Assembly (NCBI GenBank): GCA_964462515.1
Contig: CAYWXK010000005.1
Location: 57,382-121,381 of the forward strand
DNA: 64,000 bases
Reading direction: 5' to 3'
Source of the DNA: CAYWXK01 sp964462515
Lineage (GTDB): Bacteria; Planctomycetota; Phycisphaerae; Sedimentisphaerales; Anaerobacaceae
The position numbers were made by a program, and so were the translations under genes. Position 1 is the first letter of the stretch. Each line of letters begins with the position of its first letter. This document shows, one piece after another, positions 23,148 through 31,463 of this stretch. The notes beneath the pieces are model-generated. The model had not been told where the DNA came from and searched no databases. It worked only from the letters and a program-made list of their open reading frames with translations.

Positions 23148-25082
23148 TTACATTCTTATCGGTTCGTGGTCGAGCTCTTCGCCGTAGCGGACAAGTCGAG
23201 CACTGTTAAAAACGACAATTAATGAGCCGACAAAATGCAGGACTGCGGCATAAACAGCCGGCAGCCAGGCTGCGGCCGCTGCGGTATCACCAAGGATAAT
23301 AAACGCTACTCCAAAGCCGAGATTTTGATTGATAACTCTCCTTGTTTTGCGAGAAAGCCGGACAAGAAAAGGCAATCGTTTCAAATCGTTACTCATAAGC
23401 GCAATAGAAGCAGAGTTTATAGCAACGTCACTGCCTGCGGCGCCCATAGCGATGCCGAGGTCGCCTGCTGCTAAAGCCGGCGCATCATTGATGCCATCGC
23501 CAACGACGACAACGGTGTGCCCGCTGTTTCTAATCTGCTCTACGATTGCCAATTTGTCCTGAGGCAGACACTGTGCCTTAAAATCGGTGCAGCCCAGTTC
23601 AGCAGCGACACGGCTGGCAACCTCGCTGCGGTCGCCTGTAAGCATAGTTATCCTCTTTACTCCGATATCGAGCAATTCGCTGACAGCTTGCCGTGCTTCA
23701 GGTCTGGTCTTGTCCTGCAGGCCGATCCAGCCGAGGCACTTTGCGTTCTTTGCCACGTAAAGGGTGCTGAATCCCTGCTCTTCATGCAGACTGGGGACAG
23801 GGACATCGGTTATGTCCACATTATTTTCTTCGAGGAAGGTGTCCCTGCCTACGATAACAATCGCTGAATCAATCACGGCAGTTACGCCTTTACCCGGTGT
23901 TTCTTGAAAGTCCTCAGTTGCAGGCAAAGAAAGAACAGCTTCTTTAGCGACTTCCTGAAGCGCTCTCGCAGCCGGGTGCTTACTCATCTGCTCGGCGGCA
24001 GCGGCGGCGGCCAATAATTCAGCAGGTAAGACGCCAGGAGCGGGTGTCAGTTTTGTTACATAGAGGCGGCCTGTTGTTACTGTGCCGGTTTTGTCGAAGA
24101 CCATTGCGGTGATTTTGCCGGCTATTTCAAGGTCAGCGACATTTTTTATCAGGATGCCGAGACGGGCAGAGGCTGAAATTGCAGCGACCATTGCAGTTGG
24201 GGTGGCCAGAATCAGGGCACAGGGACAGGAGACGACAAGTATTGTAATTGCCCTATCGATGTCGCGGGTGAAGAACAAAACTATGGCAGCAATCATCAAA
24301 ATCGTTGGCGTGTACCATTTAACGTAGCGGTCGATTATTCGCATAATGGGGATTTTGGTCTGCTCAGCCTGTATAATCAGCGACTGGACAGTGCCGAGTG
24401 TTGTGTCTTTACCGGCTTTGGTAACGGCGAAGTCCAGCACGCCGGTAAGGTTACTGGTGCCGGCGAAGACCTGCATCCCGGGCACCTTATCGACGGGGAG
24501 AGATTCACCCGTTATCGTTGCCTCATTGACGGAGCTTCGGCCTTTAATGACTTCGCCGTCGGCTGGTATGTTGTCACCCGGTCGGACACGGATGCGGTCG
24601 CCGGCTTTTAAGCTGCTGACATCAACCTCTTCTTCGCTGCCGGTTTTTTTGAGAAGATTTGCCTTTGTGGGAGTGAGTTTTATCAGCGATTCGATTGAGG
24701 CACGGGCGCCGAGGGCGGTGCGCGACTCGATAAGCTCGCTTATAAGCATAAAAAATGCAACGATACCCGCTGTGGCATATTTTTGTGTTGCAAAGGCAGC
24801 GATTATGGCCAAAGCGACCAGCTCATCCATATGCATTTGTTTTTTTACAAGACTTTTTACGGCGTGAAAGACAATAGGGGCACCGAGCAAGATTGCGGCA
24901 GCCATTGCGAGAAACTCAGTATTGAAACTACCGCTGCCATAAAAGAATTTTCCGATGCCGCTATTTATCAGCAGCACCCCCCCTGCCAGCGTTCCCAACA
25001 GGGCTATACTGATGCGGATTTGTTTGCCGTGAGTATGCTCGACAGCGATTTCATCTTTGAAATGTAGATGTTGATGAGCCAT
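23148..25082 (-). CDS. heavy-metal translocating P1B-type ATPase
   Basis: This 644-residue metal-exporting P-type ATPase belongs in the inner membrane. The phosphorylated Asp is in DKTGTVTTG (D330), the metal-binding membrane motif is CPC (residues 286-288), the actuator motif is TGES, and the hinge is GDGINDAPALA. Instead of a CXXC heavy-metal domain the N-terminus has a short His-rich stretch (HQHLHF, EHTHGK). The last helix pair carries HFVGSLIVVFNSARL, which resembles zinc/cadmium/cobalt pumps more than copper pumps; substrate assignment is therefore tentative. It begins 53 bases after the HflK-like gene on the same strand and may share its transcript. Confidence 0.93.
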   Translation of the reverse strand: MAHQHLHFKDEIAVEHTHGKQIRISIALLGTLAGGVLLINSGIGKFFYGSGSFNTEFLAMAAAILLGAPIVFHAVKSLVKKQMHMDELVALAIIAAFATQKYATAGIVAFFMLISELIESRTALGARASIESLIKLTPTKANLLKKTGSEEEVDVSSLKAGDRIRVRPGDNIPADGEVIKGRSSVNEATITGESLPVDKVPGMQVFAGTSNLTGVLDFAVTKAGKDTTLGTVQSLIIQAEQTKIPIMRIIDRYVKWYTPTILMIAAIVLFFTRDIDRAITILVVSCPCALILATPTAMVAAISASARLGILIKNVADLEIAGKITAMVFDKTGTVTTGRLYVTKLTPAPGVLPAELLAAAAAAEQMSKHPAARALQEVAKEAVLSLPATEDFQETPGKGVTAVIDSAIVIVGRDTFLEENNVDITDVPVPSLHEEQGFSTLYVAKNAKCLGWIGLQDKTRPEARQAVSELLDIGVKRITMLTGDRSEVASRVAAELGCTDFKAQCLPQDKLAIVEQIRNSGHTVVVVGDGINDAPALAAGDLGIAMGAAGSDVAINSASIALMSNDLKRLPFLVRLSRKTRRVINQNLGFGVAFIILGDTAAAAAWLPAVYAAVLHFVGSLIVVFNSARLVRYGEELDHEPIRM

Positions 25083-25135
25083 AGTTTTGTGTCTCGTGGT
25101 TCATGCCTTGTGCAGAATCAATTTTTTCACGAACC

Positions 25136-26431
25136 TTATTTTTTCTGTGTCGCTTGCTCCTTATCAGATTTTGGTTTTAGTGCAGCGTCTCTGTTTAGAA
25201 TAACCCAGATTTTCCCGTTTGAAGGCTGGATAATAAATTTTTCATCGACTTTGTTAAGGATGTATTCCATAGCATCCTGATAAATTTTCTGTATAACAAG
25301 CTGCGGGCGTTTGCGATATTCGGGTAATAGCTGCTGCAAATATTCGGCGTTTGCTCTGGCGATTTCAACGATTTTAGTTCGGTAGGCCCTGGCTTGTGCA
25401 AGTTTTTCTTCGGCTTTTCCTGCAACCTGCGACCACAACAGCTCGTTTTCCTCTTCACCTATATTTTTATCGTGCAAGGCAGCAAACAGCCTCTCAGCGA
25501 CCGGTCCGGCAGCTTCGTTAAGGGTGTTTCCGGCGTATGTTCTTGCTTCACTTATTGCCTTCTGGCTCGATTGACTTGCCTTAATAGAAGCCGCGAATGC
25601 TTCATCGACCTGTCGCGGCCAGGTTATGTCGGTTAGATATACTGAGACAATTTTTATTCCGCTTTCTATTCTATCGAGCTTTTCCTGAAGCAATTTTGCG
25701 ACGTGCTTGGGGATTCTGTCCTGGCTTTTGATTGCCTCGTCAATGGTGTAATCGACCATTGCGGTTACAACCGAATCCTCAAACAGGTTTTGCAGAAGCG
25801 GGTTGACAGTTTGCGTTATGACATCAAAGTAGGCCTCGCCTGGTTTTGCATCTGCGACATAAACATTTCTGAAGAATCGTTCCGGGTCGTCAATCCGATA
25901 AGCTATCTGCCATTTACAATGAACAATGTTATAGTCGCTGCCGTCGGAATCGGCGATGGTGTCTTTTTGTTTTTCGCTTCGAGTGATACAGTAACCGTCC
26001 CTTATAGGGTCGAGTTTCTCGCCGGGCCGGCTTCTTTGCTTGAGGTCTTCGCCTAATAATTCTTCTTTTGTCTGGTAATACCAGAACGAGTTTATCGGCA
26101 GGTTCACCATTCTCTCAACGGGTATTTTTATAATTTCGTCTATTGGATACGGGAATACCCAATGCGGACCGGGGCCGAGCATTCTTTCTTCACCGACGCC
26201 GTGAATCTTGCCGAACCGCAAAACAAGCGCCTGCTCATCAGAACCGACTGTTTTGAAACCCGAGGCGAGAAAAGCGATTATCAACACAATCATTATGATT
26301 TTGAGGATAACAAAACTGATTCTAAGCGCATCGGAGAGGGACTTGCCACTGGCATCAAGCTCTTCGCCGGTAAAAGTCGGAGGCGGCTTTGATGGTAAAT
26401 TTTTATTATTTTCTTTATTTTGCTTTGTCAT
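25136..26431 (-). CDS. SPFH-domain membrane protein, HflK-like
   Basis: This 431-residue protein has a single N-terminal membrane helix (about 27-50) followed by an SPFH/band 7 domain (VGSDEQALVLRFGKIHGVG, GPHWVFPYPIDEIIKIPVER, CKWQIAYRIDDPERFFRNV). A long charged coiled coil (about 250-400) is rich in Ala, Glu, Arg and Lys. HflK proteins form with HflC a large membrane cage around the FtsH protease; here the family relationship is clear but the partner is inferred. There is an insert of about 60 residues before the core domain (WYYQTKEELLGED onward). The ATG at 26431 (MTKQNKENNK) is chosen over a TTG at 26443. It is third in a run of three SPFH genes. Confidence 0.85.
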   Translation of the reverse strand: MTKQNKENNKNLPSKPPPTFTGEELDASGKSLSDALRISFVILKIIMIVLIIAFLASGFKTVGSDEQALVLRFGKIHGVGEERMLGPGPHWVFPYPIDEIIKIPVERMVNLPINSFWYYQTKEELLGEDLKQRSRPGEKLDPIRDGYCITRSEKQKDTIADSDGSDYNIVHCKWQIAYRIDDPERFFRNVYVADAKPGEAYFDVITQTVNPLLQNLFEDSVVTAMVDYTIDEAIKSQDRIPKHVAKLLQEKLDRIESGIKIVSVYLTDITWPRQVDEAFAASIKASQSSQKAISEARTYAGNTLNEAAGPVAERLFAALHDKNIGEEENELLWSQVAGKAEEKLAQARAYRTKIVEIARANAEYLQQLLPEYRKRPQLVIQKIYQDAMEYILNKVDEKFIIQPSNGKIWVILNRDAALKPKSDKEQATQKK

Positions 26432-26470
26432 AATGCTTTGCAAGTCTGTTATTTTTTTGTGTTTCAGGCA

Positions 26471-27376
26471 TTAGGGTTTATTCGGTTCATTTGGTTTCAG
26501 AGAAGGCATTTGTTTTAAGTGGATAAAAGGTGCCGAATCGGTGCCTATAACTATAGTTGCTCTTTCCTCCAATACTTTTTTAAGCGTTTCCATATCTCGC
26601 AAAAACATCGCAAGCTGTGGGTCTTCTTCAAGCATTTTATAATATTTTGCTGCTTCAGCGTCACCCTGGCCCTGTATAGACTTTGCACGTGCCTCGGCGG
26701 CAGCGAGCAGCTCGGTTCTTTTTGCTTCAGCATCGGTTTTGATTTTGGTTGCCTGGGCGTTACCCTCTGCAACGGTGGCTTCTGTTCTGCGATTTCGCTC
26801 GGCTTTCATTCGCTCAAAGACATCTTTACTGACATCCTCGCTTATCTTCAACTGTTTTATGCCGATGGTTTTGATTTCAATGCCATAATTTTGTCTGGCA
26901 GTTTGTTTGATGTCGGTGAGCATTTCAGCCTGAATGTCATCGAACTTTATTTTATTCGGGTCGCTATTGACAAACTCGCTAAAGGCGTGCTGGCCTATTA
27001 TCCTGTTTTGAGTGTCATTGATCTGGCTATCCAGTTTGTTTTCAGCTTCCTTGATTGAACCGACCGCGTTAAAGAATTGCAACGGCTCGGACACCCGCCA
27101 AACAATGTATGTGTTGACGATAATCGGCACGGCACCTTTTGTCGGTGTCTCGACGGGTTTGGCCTCAAAAACCCTCGTGCGGGCGTCAAATTTATGGACT
27201 CTTTGTATCGGGGTAGGCCATTTGAAATACCAGCCGGGTTTGGTGATTTCCCGCGTGGGTTTGCCGAAGGTTGTTACCAGCGAGGTCTCTATCTGTCTTA
27301 CTTGAAAGGAGACAAGATACAAACCCATAGCCACAACTATTAAAATAATAAGAATTGTAATTGCTAAATTTTTCAT
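26471..27376 (-). CDS. SPFH-domain membrane protein, HflC-like
   Basis: This 301-residue protein has one N-terminal helix (ITILIILIVVAMGLYLVSF), then the band 7 domain with HflC-like words (TSLVTTFGKPTREITKPGWYFKWPTPIQRVHKFD, AFSEFVNSDPNKIKFDDIQ). A helical stalk follows (MKAERNRRTEATVAEGNAQATKIKTDAEAKR), with the QGDAEAAKYY word typical of HflC. The start ATG at 27376 lies two bases after the stop codon of the large SPFH gene. It is therefore tightly coupled to that gene and probably forms a hetero-oligomer with its neighbours. Confidence 0.88.
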   Translation of the reverse strand: MKNLAITILIILIVVAMGLYLVSFQVRQIETSLVTTFGKPTREITKPGWYFKWPTPIQRVHKFDARTRVFEAKPVETPTKGAVPIIVNTYIVWRVSEPLQFFNAVGSIKEAENKLDSQINDTQNRIIGQHAFSEFVNSDPNKIKFDDIQAEMLTDIKQTARQNYGIEIKTIGIKQLKISEDVSKDVFERMKAERNRRTEATVAEGNAQATKIKTDAEAKRTELLAAAEARAKSIQGQGDAEAAKYYKMLEEDPQLAMFLRDMETLKKVLEERATIVIGTDSAPFIHLKQMPSLKPNEPNKP

Positions 27377-27378
27377 TT

Positions 27379-29448
27379 TTATTTGGTCTCCTCAATGCCT
27401 GTTATATCATACAGACTCGGGGTCAGTTTTTCCTTGACATCGACTATATAAATCTGAGCATCGTTTGGTTCAGCAACGACAACGTATTTTCGTGCATTTT
27501 TCAGGGCTTCTTCGAGGGCTGTCAACCTTTGTTCTCGCTGGTAGATTTGCTTTGCTGCTCTATATGCCTTGAGCTGGCTTGCAAATCGCAGGCCGGTTGC
27601 CTGTGCGAGTGTGGCTTTTTCAAAGGAGTAACTCTGGGATTCCCTTAGCGTCTTAAAGATGTCACCACTGGCTTTTGCAAAGGCCGAATCTAATTCGCTG
27701 CCGAGTTTTTCTGCATCCTGTAGTCTATTCTCTTCTTTGGCTTTCTGGTATCTGGCTGCGAGGTCGTAAAGCCGGTCGGCATCCTCAACGGAGCCGACAA
27801 GAGCGCTTAGTTTTATATTTCGCTCGGCCTGTGCCTGGAGGATAAGCGCTTGCTTTTTCTGAACAGCGCCAATAACCTTCTGGTAATCCGCTGCGACCTC
27901 GGGTGGCGGATGAATACCCTGTAAGCCGAGAAACACGATTTCAACGCCGAGACCTGCCTGGTCTGCTGCCTTTTGAATATTGTCAGTTAAAACCTTCTTT
28001 GCCCTGGTTCTACCGGAACCGAGTAAGCTTTCTGTCAGGTTTCCTGTATTTCCTTCTTCATCATCAACCTCGACTTTAGCGCCGGCTGCGAATTTGGCAA
28101 GCTCGTGGTAACATATCGCCTCTAATAATTTCTTAGGGTCGTTGTGTTTATAGAGGTAAGAGTACAAGTCTTTTATTCTGTAATGCACGGGAAAATTGGC
28201 CTTAATGAGGCTTACCGGTGCTGCACCATCGGTTAAAGTTATGCCTGAATGTTCGGTTGCGACAAGGACGCTATATTCTTGTTCGAAATGCTTTTTGCCC
28301 CACAACAGCGGCTCACGAACTAATTCTTTAGTCTTGGGGTCAATGTTGGGAACATAGCCGATGTGGAGCTCCAGAATTTTTTTCGTAGGTAGCTTATAAG
28401 CGATGTCGATTGGCCAGGGCCATTTGAAGCACAAGCCGGGACCGACCAGTCTGACATCGTTTGCATCGTTTACAGGATTGCCAAAATGCTCTATTATCGC
28501 CTGTTCATTGGGGGCTACCACAAGAATGCAACTCAATAGATACAGCGTAACGGCAGCAAATAGAATCAAAGGCACAACCGCCTTTTCAAACAGCTTATAA
28601 AACCAGGTCTGGGAAACTTTGAAGCCGAACTGATAATCAATGGTAGTTGCGGCGCTGCGGAATATTCCGCCTGGCTCACTTATAAGGCCCAGCAGTCTGC
28701 TATCAAAGGCACTTCGGCCATACTGTTCTTTCAGTCGCGGGCGATATATGTCGAGGACGACATTTAAGGCGGTCTCTATGCCGATAACAGCAAGCAATAT
28801 AGGAACGGCGAACGTGATTATTTTCACTACGATGAAAATCTTAAATTGCGCCATAGCCAGGCCAATTGCCAGGGCAAAGCAGAGGATAGCAATTGCGAGC
28901 AGAACGCTGCCGCCGGCCCTTAAAGGCTTCCACTGCGGCTGGGCTGACAGACCGGTAGCGTAGCGAGAGACCAAAAAGCTTACAAATGCTATTGCCGTCA
29001 GAAAGATTGCACAGAGCAGCGGCTGCTTTGTCTGGATATCTGTTCCTTCAGGAATTGTGCTCAACGAGTACAATCCGATGGCTATCTGATAGGCGGCGAT
29101 TGCTGCCGAAAAAATGGGAAGGAACCACTTTTCGAGTATTTCGAGGCGGCGCTGAGCAACTGCAAACAAGGCGGCACGTTCACCTCTGGCTTGAAAGATT
29201 GTAGAGGCCTTTTCATCCCTGGCTAACTGGCTCATATCGAGCTTTTCCTGCTCGGCCAGCGCACGCTGATGAAACTGAATGACGAGGACAAGCCAGATTA
29301 AGGATGAGGAGAGTAAAAGCCAGCTAATTGCGGAAATTGCAAAGGAATCGCTCCAGCGGCCCAAAAAGAATATGATGGCGAAAAATATTATGCTAAGAAC
29401 CAAAGAAAACAAGGCCGCATGTTCAGGACGTCTGGACGATGTTGTCAT
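27379..29448 (-). CDS. large SPFH protein fused to a multi-pass membrane domain
   Basis: This 689-residue protein joins two parts. Residues 1 to about 310 contain five to seven predicted membrane helices (such as ALFSLVLSIIFFAIIFFLG, SWLLLSSSLIWLVLVIQF and VVLDIYR following a helical pair). Residues about 310-600 are an SPFH/band 7 domain, recognised by VVAPNEQAIIEHFGNPV, GPGLCFKWPWPIDIAYKLP and the alpha-rich segment QKKQALILQAQAERNIKLSALVG. A helical tail (about 600-689) closes it. Ordinary HflK/HflC have one membrane helix, so the extra membrane domain is the odd feature. It is the first gene of the three-SPFH run; the divergent gene at 29651 faces the other way across a 200-base spacer. 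Confidence 0.82.
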   Translation of the reverse strand: MTTSSRRPEHAALFSLVLSIIFFAIIFFLGRWSDSFAISAISWLLLSSSLIWLVLVIQFHQRALAEQEKLDMSQLARDEKASTIFQARGERAALFAVAQRRLEILEKWFLPIFSAAIAAYQIAIGLYSLSTIPEGTDIQTKQPLLCAIFLTAIAFVSFLVSRYATGLSAQPQWKPLRAGGSVLLAIAILCFALAIGLAMAQFKIFIVVKIITFAVPILLAVIGIETALNVVLDIYRPRLKEQYGRSAFDSRLLGLISEPGGIFRSAATTIDYQFGFKVSQTWFYKLFEKAVVPLILFAAVTLYLLSCILVVAPNEQAIIEHFGNPVNDANDVRLVGPGLCFKWPWPIDIAYKLPTKKILELHIGYVPNIDPKTKELVREPLLWGKKHFEQEYSVLVATEHSGITLTDGAAPVSLIKANFPVHYRIKDLYSYLYKHNDPKKLLEAICYHELAKFAAGAKVEVDDEEGNTGNLTESLLGSGRTRAKKVLTDNIQKAADQAGLGVEIVFLGLQGIHPPPEVAADYQKVIGAVQKKQALILQAQAERNIKLSALVGSVEDADRLYDLAARYQKAKEENRLQDAEKLGSELDSAFAKASGDIFKTLRESQSYSFEKATLAQATGLRFASQLKAYRAAKQIYQREQRLTALEEALKNARKYVVVAEPNDAQIYIVDVKEKLTPSLYDITGIEETK

Positions 29449-29650
29449 TGTCTATCCCGGTAACAATCAGAACAAAAAAGGCACGAAACAGTATCTATTC
29501 AATACGTTTGTAACCTCTTTACAAAATATAAGTTGTGTAATATAACAACATAAGTCATTGAAGTATAGAAATAACTAACGAAAAAAATTAAGTCCCGCAA
29601 ACGGGTCAGGCACCTGCAGGGGCATAAGTATGTGATGGATAATAACATAT

Positions 29651-30613
29651 ATGAATAAGCTCTTAACGATAGCAAAAAACACGTTCACAGAAACGCTCAG
29701 ACAACCGGTCTATGCCATAATTATTGTCGCCGCCTTGTTTTTGTTCTTTTTGAGCCCATCTGTAACTATGTACACAATGAGCGACGACAATAAGCTCTTA
29801 CGAGAGTTAGGATTATCTACGCTGTTCTTATCGAGCTTGTTCATAGCAGTTTTTTCAGCCTCGGGGGCAGTGGCGGAGGAGCTGGAAAATAAAACCATAA
29901 TGACGGTTCTCAGCAAGCCCGTCCAACGTCCGATATTTGTTTTAGCAAAATTTTTGGGCGTCGCCGGTGCGGTGGCCCTGGCGCACTATATCTGCACGAT
30001 AGCACTGCTGATGGCAATAAGACACGGCGTGCTGGAATCAGCTTCCGATACCCACGACTGGACAGTGATAAGTGCGGCAGCGGCTGCCGTCGGGGCAGCG
30101 TTTCTATTAAGTGCCTTTTTCAACTATGTTTATGACTGGAAATTCTCATCCACAGCGATAGTGCTGACCGCTATATTCGCTACGTTCGGGATAACGTTTC
30201 TGGCGTTTATAGATAAGGAATGGAAGTTCAATCCGGCAAACAACCGAATGAACCCGGTGGATATTTACGGCTCGATACTACTACTGCTGGCGGCGATTAT
30301 AATTGTGGCGCTCGCTGTGGCACTCTCAACTCGGTTCAATATAGTGGTAACGCTGTCGGCCTGCATAGGGATATTTCTGTTAGGTCTTATAAGCGATTAC
30401 ACGTTCGGCAGATTCGCACACACACATCTGTGGGCCAAAATAGGCAGATACCTGGTGCCAAATCTGCAGGTCTTCTGGATTAGCGATGCGATTTATGAGG
30501 GCAGCGAGGTCCCGTTGAAATATATTCTGATAGTTGGTGCGTATGCCTTGTGTTATACAGCAGGGATACTATCGCTGGCGGTGGCGCTGTTCCAGAGAAG
30601 ACAAGTAGGATGA
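29651..30613 (+). CDS. ABC-2 type transporter permease (no adjacent ATPase)
   Basis: This 320-residue protein has six likely membrane helices in the ABC-2 pattern: one at residues 15-40, a pair at 60-125 containing the word ELENKTIMTVLSKPVQRPIFVLAKFLG, then 145-165, 170-190, 215-260 and a last one at 285-312. The word is similar to one in the permease at 20389-21762, so the two are related. No ATP-binding gene lies beside it, so its ATPase must be elsewhere or shared, perhaps that at 21755-22999. It is transcribed divergently from the SPFH genes and converges with the acetyltransferase; inverted repeats GAAAACTTAAAGC/GCTTTAAGTTTTT in 30615-30703 may end both. Confidence 0.8.
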   Translation: MNKLLTIAKNTFTETLRQPVYAIIIVAALFLFFLSPSVTMYTMSDDNKLLRELGLSTLFLSSLFIAVFSASGAVAEELENKTIMTVLSKPVQRPIFVLAKFLGVAGAVALAHYICTIALLMAIRHGVLESASDTHDWTVISAAAAAVGAAFLLSAFFNYVYDWKFSSTAIVLTAIFATFGITFLAFIDKEWKFNPANNRMNPVDIYGSILLLLAAIIIVALAVALSTRFNIVVTLSACIGIFLLGLISDYTFGRFAHTHLWAKIGRYLVPNLQVFWISDAIYEGSEVPLKYILIVGAYALCYTAGILSLAVALFQRRQVG

Positions 30614-30689
30614 CGGAAAACTTAAAGCGAAAAATGTAAAACTAAAAATTATTTTGTAAGTTTTACTCCGCAGTTTTGAGCTTTTAGCT

Positions 30690-31148
30690 TTAAGTTTTTA
30701 GTTCTTTTATTAGTGCTATTTCGTCACAGTTCTGTTGCTTGGGGCAGCGGGCACAATCCTTCCAGACCTTCATCGGCAGCAAATCCATCTTGACTGTTTT
30801 GAAGCCTAATTTTTTGAGAAAGCCGGGTTTTAGCGTCAAAGCAAAGACCTTAGGCAGACCCAGTTGACGGGCTTTTTTAAGGGCGGCGGAAACGAGCTTT
30901 CTGCCAATGCCGCGACCGGTGTGGTCATTATCAATTGCTAAGGATTTTATTTCAGCTAAGTCCGACCAGATTATCTCCAATGCGCAGCAGCCGACAACCT
31001 GCCCACCGACTTCAGCGACGGTAAATGCCTGGAGGTTTTCATAAATGTCAGCGAGTGAGCGGAAGAGCATCTTATCGCGCTCGGCATAATAATTGATAAG
31101 GCCGTAAATGGCTTTTGCATCCGATATTTTCGCAGGACGTATATTCAT
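30690..31148 (-). CDS. GNAT-family N-acetyltransferase, ArgA-like
   Basis: This 152-residue GNAT protein has the N-terminal strand-helix MNIRPAKISDAKAIYGLINYYAE, the acetyl-CoA pyrophosphate loop VDNDHTGRGIGRKLVSAAL in the expected place, and a terminal FLKKLGFKTV. These resemble the single-domain N-acetylglutamate synthases used as the first step of arginine synthesis. The C-terminus carries a Cys pair cluster (CARCPKQQNC), which may bind metal and is common in that subgroup as I recall. The ATG at 31148 fits the domain; the longer frame reaches into dispersed repeat sequence. argG lies elsewhere in the window at 44479-45708, so no operon link is seen. Confidence 0.8.
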   Translation of the reverse strand: MNIRPAKISDAKAIYGLINYYAERDKMLFRSLADIYENLQAFTVAEVGGQVVGCCALEIIWSDLAEIKSLAIDNDHTGRGIGRKLVSAALKKARQLGLPKVFALTLKPGFLKKLGFKTVKMDLLPMKVWKDCARCPKQQNCDEIALIKELKT

Positions 31149-31463
31149 AACTAAAAGTATAGCCACAAAGGCACAAAGACACAAAGGAAATTTAACCACA
31201 GATTTTACAGATTGCACGGAATTCATTTTTCACCGCAAAAAATGCAGAGTAAGTTGGCCACAAAGACGGAAAGGCACAAAAAATTAACCACGAATGGACA
31301 CGAATGTTATCACGAATTTAGCTGCAAAAAAGCTCAGAAATGTGAAAGTCAGCCACAAAAAGGCGCAAAAAGAAGTTAGACACGAAGACACAAAGACGCG
31401 AAGTAAGGAATATAATTAAAATTTGCTGTCTTAGTGCCTTTGTGGCAAGAGACAAAAATGTGT
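31149..31463. repeat. noncoding gap made of short dispersed repeats
   Basis: This region consists mainly of A/C-rich words such as CCACAAAGGCACAAAGACACAAAGG, in shorter and longer variants, and ACCACGAATGGACACGAATG. Similar words occur near 9748-9780, 38103-38135 and 57165-57190. I see no gene in it. Confidence 0.6.
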
